The notes under the pieces: model-generated | Databases searched by the model: none | Seen by the model: only the letters and a program-made list of their open reading frames with translations | Told to the model about the DNA's origin: nothing | Shown here: in pieces, positions 8,986 through 17,295 of the stretch | Numbering within the stretch: position 1 is the first letter of the stretch | Layout: the number at the start of each line of letters is the position of its first letter | Position numbers and translations under genes: made by a program | Source: Streptomyces sp. Ru73 | GTDB taxonomy: Bacteria > Actinomycetota > Actinomycetes > Streptomycetales > Streptomycetaceae | DNA: 52,324 nucleotides | Assembly: GCF_002920575.1 (NCBI RefSeq) | Contig: NZ_PQSQ01000055.1 | Span: forward strand, 1 to 52,324 | Direction of reading: 5' to 3'

Positions 8986-9230
8986 CCCTCGACCTCCAGG
9001 ATCACCACGGCCTGGCCCGGGTCGACGACGGACTCACCTTCGACCGCGAAGTCGACGACGGTCCCCGCCACGCCGGCGAGCACGGGATGAAAGGACTTCA
9101 TGACCTCCACCAGACCGACCGTGTCGTCGGCCGTGACCGTCTGCCCCGGTTTGACGTAGTCGGGGCTGCCGGGGTCCGGCCGGCGGTAGAAGACGCCCGG
9201 GATGGGGGCCAGTACCTCGTGACGTGGCAT
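8982..9230 (-). CDS. biotin carboxyl carrier protein
   Basis: An 82-residue single-domain carrier protein that is nearly all biotinyl domain. The biotinylation site is EVMKSFH with K45; the second residue is Val where most carriers have Ala. The two half-domains (VLAPIPGVFYRRP and LAGVAGTVVDFAVEG) pack as the usual flattened barrel. It lacks the N-terminal Ala/Pro-rich linker of housekeeping AccB. It sits between PxpA and AccC and is coupled to AccC by an ATGA overlap. It shuttles carboxybiotin to the KipI/KipA-type carboxyltransferase (inference from the operon). The upstream ribosome site is weak (AGG), so expression may depend on coupling. Confidence 0.9.
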   Translation of the reverse strand: MPRHEVLAPIPGVFYRRPDPGSPDYVKPGQTVTADDTVGLVEVMKSFHPVLAGVAGTVVDFAVEGESVVDPGQAVVILEVEG

Positions 9231-9265
9231 CGGAAGACCTCGATTCGCTCGTGGGTGGGTTCGGC

Positions 9266-9988
9266 TCAGCTGAGGTGTGGCTGGAGCGCCGCGTGGACGG
9301 CCTTCGCGAGGTCGACCGCGCCCGGGGTGTCGGAGTGGACGCAGATGCAGTCGGCCCGCATCGGGAGGTCCGTGCCGTCGACCGATGTCGCGACGCCGTC
9401 GGTGACCACGCGCACCGCCCGCTCGGCGGCCACGACCGGGTCGTAGGCGGCGTGCTCGCGGGTGATGATGAGCGAGCCGTCGGCGCGGTAGTCCAGGTCG
9501 GTGTAGTACTCGGCGATGAAACCGGCGTCCCGCTTGCCCCACACCTGTTCGTGCATGGTGTTGGCCATGCCCATCAGCGGCACGCCGAAGACATCGGCCG
9601 CATCGGCGATGGCCTCGGCGACCTCCTCGTCGCGGGAGGCCAGCCCGTAGAGCGCGCCGTGCGGCTTGATGTGGTTCAGCGGCATCGCCTGCGCCTTGAG
9701 GAAGGCGGCGAGCGCGCCGACCTGGTAGAGGACGGCGGCGGTGAGCTCGTGCCGCTCCAGCTTCATCTCGCGCCGGCCGAAGCCGTCGCGGTCCGGGAAG
9801 GAGGGGTGGGCACCGACCTTGACGCCGTACTGCTTGGCCAGCGCGACCGTCTTCCGCATGACGACCGGGTCGGACGCGTGGTAGCCGCACGCCACGTTGG
9901 CGACGGTGATGTAGGGCATGATGCCCTCGTCGTCACCGCAGCGGTAGATGCTGTAGGCCTCGCCCATGTCGCAGTTGATGGCAACCAT
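9266..9988 (-). CDS. LamB/YcsF family protein, PxpA (5-oxoprolinase subunit A-like)
   Basis: A 240-residue YcsF/LamB family protein with a polysaccharide-deacetylase-like barrel. Family motifs are INCDMGEAY at the N terminus, ANVACGYHASDP (31-41), GAHPSFPDRDGFGRR near residue 60 and HIKPHGALY near residue 108. PxpA works with PxpB and PxpC (KipI/KipA) in ATP-dependent opening of 5-oxoproline. Here it lies directly upstream of the biotin carrier and downstream of the Rieske ferredoxin gene, with gaps of only 25-35 bases. The natural substrate in this operon is probably a related lactam or cyclic amide, not proven. Confidence 0.9.
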   Translation of the reverse strand: MVAINCDMGEAYSIYRCGDDEGIMPYITVANVACGYHASDPVVMRKTVALAKQYGVKVGAHPSFPDRDGFGRREMKLERHELTAAVLYQVGALAAFLKAQAMPLNHIKPHGALYGLASRDEEVAEAIADAADVFGVPLMGMANTMHEQVWGKRDAGFIAEYYTDLDYRADGSLIITREHAAYDPVVAAERAVRVVTDGVATSVDGTDLPMRADCICVHSDTPGAVDLAKAVHAALQPHLS

Positions 9989-10013
9989 GGCAGTGTGTTT
10001 CTCCTCTTCTGGG

Positions 10014-10349
10014 TCAGGAATGGGCGACTTTGGGGGTGTCGCCGTCGGGGTCGACGTAGACGTCGTCGCCGTCGACCTTCACGGGGTAGCGGGCCAGGCG
10101 TGCGTGGCCCGGGTTGATGCCGGCGCAGGTGGTCAGGTCGAAGGACCACAGGTGGCTCTTGCAGGTGAGGGTCTTCTTGTCCAGCTCTCCCTCGACGAGC
10201 TCCACCTGCTGGTGCGGGCAGATCGCCTGGGTCGCGACGACCTCGCCGCCGTCCAGGTGAGCGATGAGTACCTCCTTGTCGCCCACCTCGAAGGACTCCA
10301 TGTCGCCCTCCCAGACGTCGTCCAGGCTGCAGACGCGAACGAATCCCAT
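10014..10349 (-). CDS. Rieske-type ferredoxin of the diiron monooxygenase (TmoC-like)
   Basis: A 111-residue soluble Rieske [2Fe-2S] ferredoxin. Cluster ligands are C44-P-H46 and C63-K-S-H66, 16 residues apart, exactly the TmoC/T4moC spacing. It carries electrons from the reductase to the hydroxylase diiron site. The ATG has AAAGGAG about eight bases upstream. In known toluene monooxygenase operons the ferredoxin gene is third (A-B-C-D-E-F); here it comes after the reductase, so the order is A-B-D-E-F-C. Being next to PxpA, it physically links the oxygenase to the carboxylase module. Confidence 0.92.
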   Translation of the reverse strand: MGFVRVCSLDDVWEGDMESFEVGDKEVLIAHLDGGEVVATQAICPHQQVELVEGELDKKTLTCKSHLWSFDLTTCAGINPGHARLARYPVKVDGDDVYVDPDGDTPKVAHS

Positions 10350-10365
10350 GGATCGTGCTCCTTTC

Positions 10366-11403
10366 TCAGCAGAACCGGTCGAAGTGGAGCCGGTCCGCGT
10401 CCAGGCCCCCTTCCAGCACGAGCGAGCGCGCGAGCGCGTCCGTCATGGCCGGCGGTCCTGCTGCGTAGTAGGTGTAATCCGTGAGGTCATCGCCCAGGAC
10501 GTCGATGACCGCCTCGTGCACGAAGCCCCGGTAGGCGTCGCTCTCGGGCCGGCACGCCTCCGCGCCGGTCTCGGGCGCCCCGGAGACCGCCGTGTGGAAG
10601 TGCAGTGCGCCGAGCCGGGGTGCCGCCAGCTCCAGCGCGGACGGCAGGAAGAGGTCGTCTGCGGTGCGGCCCCCGAGGAACAGGTGGACGCTCCGGTCGG
10701 CCGCGTCGGGCAGCGCGGCCGCTCCGAGGACGATGCTGATCATCGCCCCGACGCCCGAGCCGCCGCCGACGCAGACGATCTTCGGGTTGTCCCGGCGCAG
10801 GTAGGCGTGGCCGTACGGCCCGTCCAGGCCGACCGTCGCGCCCACCTCCAGCTTGTCGAACAGGAGGGAGGTGGCCCGGCCGTCCGGTGTGCGCTTGACG
10901 ACGAAGCGCCATTCGCCGTAGCAGTTGCCGACGTTGCTCATGGAGTAGGCGCGCTCCACACCCCCGTCGGGGAGCAGGACCATGGCGTACTGGCCGGGGC
11001 TGAAGGCGGCCGGCTGTCCCGTGGTGAAGACGAACTCGGCCATGTCGTGGGTGAGCGGGTTGACCTCCCGCAGGGCGGCCCACTGCCGTACGGGCCGGTG
11101 GGGCGCGGGCTCGGTGGTCGCGCCGACGCGTACGGTGCAGGCGGAGCGCGGTTCGCTCTGGCAGGCGAGGCGGCGTTGCTTGCGGCGGTCCCGAGCAGTG
11201 AGGCCGGGTGCGTCCGGACGGCGGTCGTGCATCTCGCCGTCGAGGAGCTCGTAGCGGCAGCTTCCGCAGGAGCCGCTGTTGCACTCGTAGCTCAGTCCGA
11301 CTCCCGCGCGGAGGGCGGCGCGCAGCAGCGTGTCGCCCTCCGCGCAGGCGAAGCGAACGTCGGTCCCGTGCAGGGAGACCTCGTGTCCGGTCCGATCGGT
11401 CAT
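10366..11403 (-). CDS. NADH:ferredoxin reductase of the diiron monooxygenase (TmoF-like)
   Basis: A 345-residue flavoprotein that passes NADH electrons to the Rieske ferredoxin. The N-terminal plant-type [2Fe-2S] domain has C41, C46, C49 and C81. The FAD domain has RAYSMSN (151-157) and the NAD domain has GGGSGVG (213-219). The C terminus ends with the aromatic tail HFDRFC. I start at the ATG at 11403, ten bases after a GGGGGA ribosome site that lies at the end of the beta-subunit gene; an in-frame TTG at 11421 is possible. The gap to the upstream gene is seven bases, so the two are co-translated. Confidence 0.92.
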   Translation of the reverse strand: MTDRTGHEVSLHGTDVRFACAEGDTLLRAALRAGVGLSYECNSGSCGSCRYELLDGEMHDRRPDAPGLTARDRRKQRRLACQSEPRSACTVRVGATTEPAPHRPVRQWAALREVNPLTHDMAEFVFTTGQPAAFSPGQYAMVLLPDGGVERAYSMSNVGNCYGEWRFVVKRTPDGRATSLLFDKLEVGATVGLDGPYGHAYLRRDNPKIVCVGGGSGVGAMISIVLGAAALPDAADRSVHLFLGGRTADDLFLPSALELAAPRLGALHFHTAVSGAPETGAEACRPESDAYRGFVHEAVIDVLGDDLTDYTYYAAGPPAMTDALARSLVLEGGLDADRLHFDRFC

Positions 11404-11410
11404 CGGGAGG

Positions 11411-12397
11411 TCATCCCCCAAGGCCCAGCTGGCGCTGGAAGGACTGCACCGCGTCGAGGGCGTTGTCGGCCGCCTCCGCGTTCTCGGGGATCTCCTCGCT
11501 GTAGGCCCGGATCGCCGCGGTGGCGAGCGGTTGCCACTTCTCGACCCACTTCCGCAGCTGCGGCAGGTTGGTGTCGACCTCCGCCATCTGGCGGACGAGC
11601 GCCGTGGTCCACCGGCGCGACCGCTCGCTGTCGCGCAGCGCTGCTTCGCCCAGGAGTGCGTGCAGTACGTCGTCCTCGCGGCGGGCGCTGACGCCGAGCT
11701 GCCGGAAGAGCGTCTCGTCGATGGCCGGCTTGGCGACGACGTTGAGCGCGACGAACGCCTCGGCCCAGTCGAAGGTGGTCAGCTGGCGTTCCATCAGCTC
11801 GCGGAAGCCCTGCCAGGCCGGCAGTTCCTCCCACAGCTCCCGCTCGCGCTCGCCGAAGCCGAGGCCGGGGTGGGCCAGGCCGAGTTCGGCCGTGCGGTAG
11901 GCGACGTTGGACAGCCAGCGCAGGGAGTCCGCCGCCTGGAAGGCGGCACAGTTGGCGATGGTGCTGGCGGGCGCCATGTGCACCAGGTAGGCGCTGGCCA
12001 TCTGCACGGTGTGCAGCAGGTAGCGGCTGGGCGTGTAGAGCTTGGCGAGGGTGGCGGTCCACTCCGCCGACAGGCCCTTGTCGTGCCCTTCGGCGTTGTG
12101 CTGGTCCAGCAGGCCCTCGACGTAGGTCTCCTGCCCGTCCTGGAGGATGTTGTACGTGCGGTAGACCAGCTCGTCGGGGTCACGGAAGGCGTCCCAGTCC
12201 GGGTGCGTGACGGGGCTGCCGTTGCGGTACTTGCGGTAGTGGTCCGCCATGACACCGGTGTGCCCGACGTCCCAGGGCTGTTCGGCGTCCCGGGTGTGCC
12301 ACAGCAGCTTGGTCGAGACGATCTCGTACTCGCTCGGCTTGCGCCGCCGCGCTGCCAGGTGGCCCCAGGTCTTCAGCGGCTTCAGCGGGGTGGTCAT
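11411..12397 (-). CDS. diiron monooxygenase hydroxylase beta subunit (TmoE-like)
   Basis: A 328-residue all-helical subunit of the ferritin-like fold that lacks the diiron ligands and supports the alpha subunit. The N-terminal LKTWGHLAARRRKPSEYEI and the middle block SAYLVHMAPASTIANCAAFQAADSLRW are typical of TmoE/TouE/IsoE. It starts with ATG overlapping the effector gene stop by four bases. Its partner genes (alpha, gamma, effector, ferredoxin, reductase) are all adjacent, so the complex is complete. Confidence 0.92.
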   Translation of the reverse strand: MTTPLKPLKTWGHLAARRRKPSEYEIVSTKLLWHTRDAEQPWDVGHTGVMADHYRKYRNGSPVTHPDWDAFRDPDELVYRTYNILQDGQETYVEGLLDQHNAEGHDKGLSAEWTATLAKLYTPSRYLLHTVQMASAYLVHMAPASTIANCAAFQAADSLRWLSNVAYRTAELGLAHPGLGFGERERELWEELPAWQGFRELMERQLTTFDWAEAFVALNVVAKPAIDETLFRQLGVSARREDDVLHALLGEAALRDSERSRRWTTALVRQMAEVDTNLPQLRKWVEKWQPLATAAIRAYSEEIPENAEAADNALDAVQSFQRQLGLGG

Positions 12398-12726
12398 GAG
12401 AGGGCCTCCTCGTGGCCGGCGGCCGGCGTCTGCTCGAAGGTGTGGTAGAAGCGGAAGACCTCGGTGCCGGTTTCGATGCGGCCCACGAAGGACGGCATGT
12501 TCAGCTCCAGCTCGGACATCTTGAACGCGCGGCCGAGCTGCTCGGCGATCGTGCTGCGGCGCAGTACGCACTCACCGCCCTCGACCTCGATGCGGACGTA
12601 GGAGCCGCGGTCGCGGATGTCGACCCGGCGCCCCTCGTTGTCGATCACGACCGCGTCGGCGACCGCGCGGGCGACCTCTCCGGACTGCAGGACGGGTCCG
12701 ACGGGATCGATGATGTGGTCAGCCAT
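12394..12726 (-). CDS. monooxygenase effector/coupling protein (TmoD/MmoB family)
   Basis: A 110-residue cofactorless regulator of the MmoB/DmpM/TmoD family that docks on the hydroxylase and tunes oxygen activation and substrate specificity. Visible parts are an N-terminal DPVGPVLQSGEVARAVADAV segment, DRGSYVRIEV near residue 40 and LGRAFKMSELELNMPSFVGRI near residue 64. An AGGAGG ribosome site lies just upstream. The stop overlaps the beta-subunit start (ATGA), matching the expected need for balanced synthesis. Confidence 0.91.
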   Translation of the reverse strand: MADHIIDPVGPVLQSGEVARAVADAVVIDNEGRRVDIRDRGSYVRIEVEGGECVLRRSTIAEQLGRAFKMSELELNMPSFVGRIETGTEVFRFYHTFEQTPAAGHEEALS

Positions 12727-12735
12727 CGGTCCTCC

Positions 12736-12990
12736 TCACTCGAAGTAGATTTCGACGCACTCGGTGGGCGTCAGGCCGACCTTCCCGACGGTGTCGGTGC
12801 GCGCGTACGGAGCGGTCGCGCCCTGCTTGCGGACGCGCATCGTGCGGCCGGGCTGCTCGGGGACGTGGATGCCCACGGCGTTGGCGGCGGCGGCCGCGGC
12901 CACCTCGTCCATGGTGTGGCCGGTGTCGACCTGGACCAGCTTGAGGACGAAGTCGCCGTCGACGTGCGCGGCCAGAGGGATCAGTGACAT
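12736..12990 (-). CDS. diiron monooxygenase hydroxylase gamma subunit (TmoB-like)
   Basis: An 84-residue ubiquitin-like gamma subunit of toluene monooxygenase-type hydroxylases. It begins MSLIPLAAHVDGDFVLKLV, has a VDTGHTMDEVA turn and helix, and ends RVGLTP-like with GLTPTECVEIYFE, a close fit to TmoB. An AAGGAG site lies upstream of the ATG. It sits between alpha and effector genes, as in the canonical order. Confidence 0.9.
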   Translation of the reverse strand: MSLIPLAAHVDGDFVLKLVQVDTGHTMDEVAAAAAANAVGIHVPEQPGRTMRVRKQGATAPYARTDTVGKVGLTPTECVEIYFE

Positions 12991-13013
12991 GGGGGAAACT
13001 CCTTGTCCGCAGC

Positions 13014-14510
13014 TCAGCCGGCCGTGGCGAGCTGCTTGCGGTAGCTGTCGAGCCAGGCGAAGCCGTGGGCGTCGTCGCCACCGGGACCGACCCGGCCCAG
13101 GCCCATGTACTCCAGGGCGCCGCCGAGGTCGGCCGGCTGGATGTCGCCGCCGAGGAAGCGGTCGACGAGGTTCTTGTGGTGGCGGTAGCGCTCGGGGTCG
13201 TCCTCGAAGATCCACTTGTCCACCTCGGAGGCGAAGTGGTAGCGGCGGCCCTCGTGCACCAGGGAGATGTCGCGCAGCGTCCGAGACGGGGTGCCGACGA
13301 TTGGCAGCTGGGAGACGTTGCAGATGAGCGGCAGTGTGTTGGGGACCGTCTTCTCCGTCCGGCCGTGGACGAAGTTGTCGATCATGACGTCCCACACCTT
13401 GCCGAAGGTGTCGTTCCAGCCGGGGTACTTCTCCTCCAGCCAGTCCCGCTCCTCCGGGCTCACGCCGGCGGCCGGGTCCCACCACAGCGTCGGCCGCCAG
13501 GAGTAGGTCCCCAGGTGCTGCCCGTGGTGGTGCTCGGAGATGTCACGGAGGAAGATGTCCCAGTACCAGGGCTTGGACAGCCCCAGGTCCTCCAGGGACC
13601 GCATGAACTGGGTGACGATCCACTCCTCCATGAACTCCTTGAACGACGCCTCCCGGACCTCCAGGGGCACGTAGTAGTCCATCGGGATGCCCGACAGGAT
13701 CGTGAACAGCCGGTAGGAGCGCCAGAACGCGATGTCGATCTTCTTCTGCGCCTCCTCCTTCTGGCCGTTCTCGATGAGCATCTGCAGCAGCGGCGTACCG
13801 AGCTGGGCGTGCCGGGCCTCGTCGGACTGGATGCTCTGGATGAGCTTGGAGAAGGTGAAGTCGCCGGCGTTGGCCGCGTCCCCGGAGAGCCCGATGAACT
13901 GCAGGTTGGTGAAGCCGGTCTCGAAGGAGAAGTTCGCGAAGATCGACGTGGAGAGCGCGTCGCGGGTCATCATCACGTCGTCGAAGAAGTGCCGCGCGCC
14001 GAGCGCGACCCAGTTGTCGCTCCACATCGCGGCGTGGGACCACTCGAACTGCCGGTCCTTGTTGACGTACTCGTGCGGGAAGAACAGCTGGATCTGGCCG
14101 TGCCGGATCTCGTCCAGCATGCCGAAGGTGGCCATGTTGCGCATGCCCGGCGCCTTGGACCAGCGCACGAAGCGGGACTCCTGGAAGGAGGCGCCGTACT
14201 CCACCAGCGCCACCGCGGCGTAGTGCTCCTTCAGGATGGAGATCCAGCCCGGGTCGGCCTTGTTGTAGAGGTCGGACCGCTCCAGCGCCGCCTTGACGGA
14301 GTAGGCACCGGCGTCCTTCTGCCGCTGGATGTCGACGTACTCGCGGTAGCTGATCTTGTACGGCTCGTCGTAGGAGGACCAGATGTCGTCCGGCAGGCCC
14401 TCGCCGCCGCTGAGTTCCGGAGGGAAGAGTTCGTCCTGCGTCACGTAGCGCGGGGTCCATTCGGTACTGCGCGCGATGTCGTACCACTGCGAGCGTTCCA
14501 GCAGAGCCAT
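13014..14510 (-). CDS. diiron monooxygenase hydroxylase alpha subunit (TmoA-like)
   Basis: A 498-residue catalytic subunit, the usual length for toluene-4-monooxygenase alpha. All six diiron ligands fall at the same numbers as in T4MO: E104, E134 and H137 (DEIRHGQ), E197, E231 and H234 (DEARHAQ). The active-site T201 and Q228 are also present. Pocket positions from memory of T4MO differ: V103 in place of G103 and M180 in place of I180, while A107, Q141 and F205 match. The natural substrate is therefore probably not toluene itself but another aromatic, heteroaromatic or alkene. AGGAG precedes the ATG. It is the first gene of the oxygenase set, 60 bases after the decarboxylase-like gene. Confidence 0.95.
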   Translation of the reverse strand: MALLERSQWYDIARSTEWTPRYVTQDELFPPELSGGEGLPDDIWSSYDEPYKISYREYVDIQRQKDAGAYSVKAALERSDLYNKADPGWISILKEHYAAVALVEYGASFQESRFVRWSKAPGMRNMATFGMLDEIRHGQIQLFFPHEYVNKDRQFEWSHAAMWSDNWVALGARHFFDDVMMTRDALSTSIFANFSFETGFTNLQFIGLSGDAANAGDFTFSKLIQSIQSDEARHAQLGTPLLQMLIENGQKEEAQKKIDIAFWRSYRLFTILSGIPMDYYVPLEVREASFKEFMEEWIVTQFMRSLEDLGLSKPWYWDIFLRDISEHHHGQHLGTYSWRPTLWWDPAAGVSPEERDWLEEKYPGWNDTFGKVWDVMIDNFVHGRTEKTVPNTLPLICNVSQLPIVGTPSRTLRDISLVHEGRRYHFASEVDKWIFEDDPERYRHHKNLVDRFLGGDIQPADLGGALEYMGLGRVGPGGDDAHGFAWLDSYRKQLATAG

Positions 14511-14570
14511 GCTTGCTCCTTGGAGAGTTGCTGAGGGTTCTGGGGAGGTCGGTACGGACGGACGACGGGG

Positions 14571-15278
14571 TCAGCTGCCGTGCTCGGAGCCCAGCGGGCC
14601 TTCCCCGCCCGGGTAGCAGAAGGCCATGGAGGGGGCGTAGAAGCCGAAGGTCACGGTGAGGGGATCGGCGGGCCGGAGCTGGTAGGTGGGGTGATCCTTG
14701 TCGAGGAATTCGAAGGAGAGCACCTCGAAGCTCTCGGCGAGATCGGCGACGTAGGGGTAACGGCCGCTGATGAACTCCCCGTCGCGGCGGGTGAGGTAGC
14801 GCAGCTGCCCCGTGGCGCGCTGCGGTGTGCCGAGGGTGACCCGGGCGGTGGTGCGGATGACGGGGCGCCCGCCGATCACCGTGGTGGCGACGAGGGTGTC
14901 GCCGTCCAGGTCCAGGGTGGTGGTGCCGGGTTCCCCGGTGGGGACGCCGTGGGCCGCCGCGTAGGCCGTCATCACGTCCGAGCTGTTGTGGTAGTGGGTC
15001 CACCACCGGCCCGGTACGCCGTCCTCGGTGTCCAGGCCGGCGAGGTTGGCCCCGAGGTAGGTCAGCGAGTAGGCGCCGAACGGCTCGGCCGAACCGCTGG
15101 AGGACGTCTGGTCCGCGCCCTCGACGACGTACTGGTTGATGTAGCACGACCGGTCCTCGGCCGGGGTGAGCCCGTCGGGTACCAGCTTGCCGACGGCGTC
15201 CGGGTCCGCGGGAATCCACACCATGTACAGGGTTCGAGAGTTGGTGATCAGCTGCGGGGGATGCAGTGCTGTACCCAT
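14571..15278 (-). CDS. acetoacetate-decarboxylase-like protein
   Basis: A 235-residue protein resembling the acetoacetate decarboxylase (ADC) fold. Support comes from length, the N-terminal RTLYMVWIPADPDAVGKLVPDGLTP pattern, the YLGANLAGLD middle strand and DPLTVTFGFYAPSMAF near the C terminus. Classical ADC uses a Lys pair for a Schiff base; I cannot confidently place it, so the activity may be lyase, hydrolase or ligand-binding. The ATG has AGGAGG immediately upstream. It is the first gene after a 276-base gap and so may lead the oxygenase operon. Confidence 0.7.
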   Translation of the reverse strand: MGTALHPPQLITNSRTLYMVWIPADPDAVGKLVPDGLTPAEDRSCYINQYVVEGADQTSSSGSAEPFGAYSLTYLGANLAGLDTEDGVPGRWWTHYHNSSDVMTAYAAAHGVPTGEPGTTTLDLDGDTLVATTVIGGRPVIRTTARVTLGTPQRATGQLRYLTRRDGEFISGRYPYVADLAESFEVLSFEFLDKDHPTYQLRPADPLTVTFGFYAPSMAFCYPGGEGPLGSEHGS

Positions 15279-15375
15279 GGCGCCTCCTGGCTCCCCGTTG
15301 AAACCACTGGATGAAGAGTCGGTGGCAGGCCCCGGGAGGCCCGCTGAACTCCTGCCGAAGATGCTGTGCCACGCG

Positions 15376-15410
15376 TCACGTCAGTGACAGTGCGCGCTTC
15401 GTACAACGAA
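15376..15410. promoter_or_regulatory. two short dyads upstream of the monooxygenase operon
   Basis: The gap 15279-15554 holds TCAC-gtca-GTGA (15376-15387) and TTCGT-ACA-ACGAA (15398-15410), about 100-130 bases upstream of the decarboxylase-like start. These may be operators for an internal promoter of the oxygenase/carboxylase genes. The second dyad is compact and perfect, the more likely protein site. Confidence 0.35.
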
Positions 15411-15554
15411 CGGTGGAGCTGGTGCCACTCGGGAGTACGAGGTGGTGTTGTGGCTGGTCAGGCAGGGTGTGAACGAGGCGAGTGGGCAGGGCGGCAGGGG
15501 CCGTGCCCGCCGCCGCCCCGCACCGCGAAACGGATCAGGACGCCGTCGAGGCGC

Positions 15555-17207
15555 TCAGGAGGCCGTCAGGGCTCCCGCGTCGTGGGCGATCCGTCCGCCG
15601 ACGACCGTGGCGCCGACCGTCAGCGTGGCGAGGGCTTCCGCGGGCACCCCGAGGAGGTCGTCGCTGAGGACGGTGAAGTCGGCGAGCTTGCCGCGGGTGA
15701 GGGTGCCCTTGAGGTGTTCCTCGTGGACCGCGTGGGCGGAGCCGACCGTGTACGCGCGCAGGGCCTCGTACGCCGTCACCGCCTCGTGCGGGGCGATCGG
15801 CGCGCCCGAGGCGGTCCGCCGGTTCACCATGTCGTGGATGCCGAGGAGCGGGTCGGCGGCGACGACGGGCGCGTCGGAGGAGCCGGGGAGTTCGATGCCG
15901 GCGTCGAGGAACGCGCGCATGCGGTACGCCCGTTGGCTCCGCTCAGGGCCGAGGGCCGTGAGCAGCCCGTCGCCGATCTCCGACAGGAAACGGCCCTGCG
16001 GCACCGGGATCAGCCCGAGTGCGGCGATCCGGGCGACCTGTGCGGCGCTGGTCACCGCCGCGTGCTCGACCCGGTGGCGGACGTCGGCGCGCGGGTGCAG
16101 CCGCTGGGCCTCCTCGTACGCGTCCAGGACGATGTCCAGGGCCGCGTCCCCGATCGCGTGCGTGGCGATCTGCCAGCCGCAGCGGTGCGCCTCGGTGATG
16201 TAGTGGCGGATGCGCTCGGGCTCGTGCTGGAGCAGACCGCTGTTGCCGGGCGAGTCGTGGTAATCGCAGCACATCGCGGCCGACCGGCCGATCAGCGAAC
16301 CGTCCGACATCAGCTTCGTCGGCCCGATGCGCAGCCACTCGTCGCCGAAGCCGGTGCGCAGCCCGAGGTCCAGGCCGTACCAGCGGGACTCCGGCTCGAA
16401 CACACCGCAGTCGTGCAGCGCGGTGATGTACGGCATGACCGTCATCCGCACGCCCAGCTCCCCGCGCTCCCGGACCCGCAGATACGCGTCGAGGTCGGCG
16501 GGGCCGTTGCCGATGCCGTCGGTGACACCGATGCCCGGCTCGGTCACACTGGTCAGGCCGACCGCGAGGGCCGCCCGGGCCCCGGTGGCGATGTTGGCGG
16601 TCCACTCGCTCGCGGGCTCCGGGCGCAGCGCCCGCTCGACCACCTGCATCGCGGTCTCCTGGAGCAGCCCTTCCGCCCGCCCGTCGGCGGTGCGTACGAC
16701 ATGGCCGCCGGGCACGTCGGGTACGGCGGTGAGGCCGGTGCAGCCGGCCCGGCGGAACGCTTCGGTGCTGGCCACGCCCATGTGGTGCGAGGTGTGCACG
16801 AGCCATACGGGGCGGCCCTGCGCGGCCTTGTCGAGCGCCTCGGCAGTGGGATGGGCGCCGAGCTTGTTCTGGTCGTAGCCGGCCCCCAGCATCCAGGCAT
16901 CGGCGGGCAGGGCCGCGGCGCGCTCGGCCACCGCCGCGTACAGCGCGTCGAGGGTGGGCACGGCCTCGTACGACAGGTCGAGTTCACGCAGCCCTTTGCC
17001 GACGAGGCTGAGGTGATGGTGGGCGTCGTTGAAGCCGGGCACGGCGTGTGCCCCGCCCATGTCGATGACGGCGTCGGCGGTGCATCCCTCCAGTTCTTCG
17101 TCGAGGGCGGCGATCCGGCCGCCCAGGACACCGAGAGCGCGTGCGGTGGGCCGCTCCGGGTCGAGAGTGGTGAAGCGGCCGTTGCGGAACACGGCGTCGA
17201 GGCGCAC
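15555..17207 (-). CDS. metal-dependent amidohydrolase (amidohydrolase 3/YtcJ-like)
   Basis: A 550-residue TIM-barrel amidohydrolase of the YtcJ/N-substituted formamide deformylase type. GFNDAHHHLSLVG (about 57) is the metal-binding HxH strand; RIGPTKLMSDGSLIGR holds the lysine-type bridging segment; HAIGDAALD and HRVEHAA provide later metal histidines; SSDAPV carries the catalytic Asp. The GTG start at 17207 has AAGGAG nine bases upstream, better than any ATG. It hydrolyses a C-N bond (amide, formamide or cyclic amide). With the permease just upstream it could act on the imported compound or on the product of the pathway. Confidence 0.87.
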   Translation of the reverse strand: MRLDAVFRNGRFTTLDPERPTARALGVLGGRIAALDEELEGCTADAVIDMGGAHAVPGFNDAHHHLSLVGKGLRELDLSYEAVPTLDALYAAVAERAAALPADAWMLGAGYDQNKLGAHPTAEALDKAAQGRPVWLVHTSHHMGVASTEAFRRAGCTGLTAVPDVPGGHVVRTADGRAEGLLQETAMQVVERALRPEPASEWTANIATGARAALAVGLTSVTEPGIGVTDGIGNGPADLDAYLRVRERGELGVRMTVMPYITALHDCGVFEPESRWYGLDLGLRTGFGDEWLRIGPTKLMSDGSLIGRSAAMCCDYHDSPGNSGLLQHEPERIRHYITEAHRCGWQIATHAIGDAALDIVLDAYEEAQRLHPRADVRHRVEHAAVTSAAQVARIAALGLIPVPQGRFLSEIGDGLLTALGPERSQRAYRMRAFLDAGIELPGSSDAPVVAADPLLGIHDMVNRRTASGAPIAPHEAVTAYEALRAYTVGSAHAVHEEHLKGTLTRGKLADFTVLSDDLLGVPAEALATLTVGATVVGGRIAHDAGALTAS

Positions 17208-17295
17208 GAAAGTCAACTCCTTGCTGGGTGGGGGCCGGCGGCCACCGCGGACGGCGGGTCGGCACGGTGGCCGCCGGAGGTCTGGTGCGGCATCC

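Noticed and set aside
7612..9230. Assignment of AccC and carrier as housekeeping acetyl-CoA carboxylase
   Set aside because: There is no AccD-type carboxyltransferase, the carrier lacks the AccB linker, and the genes are coupled to KipI/KipA and PxpA.
11403..11421. TTG at 11421 as start of the reductase
   Set aside because: The ATG at 11403 has a better-placed GGGGGA ribosome site and matches the family N terminus.
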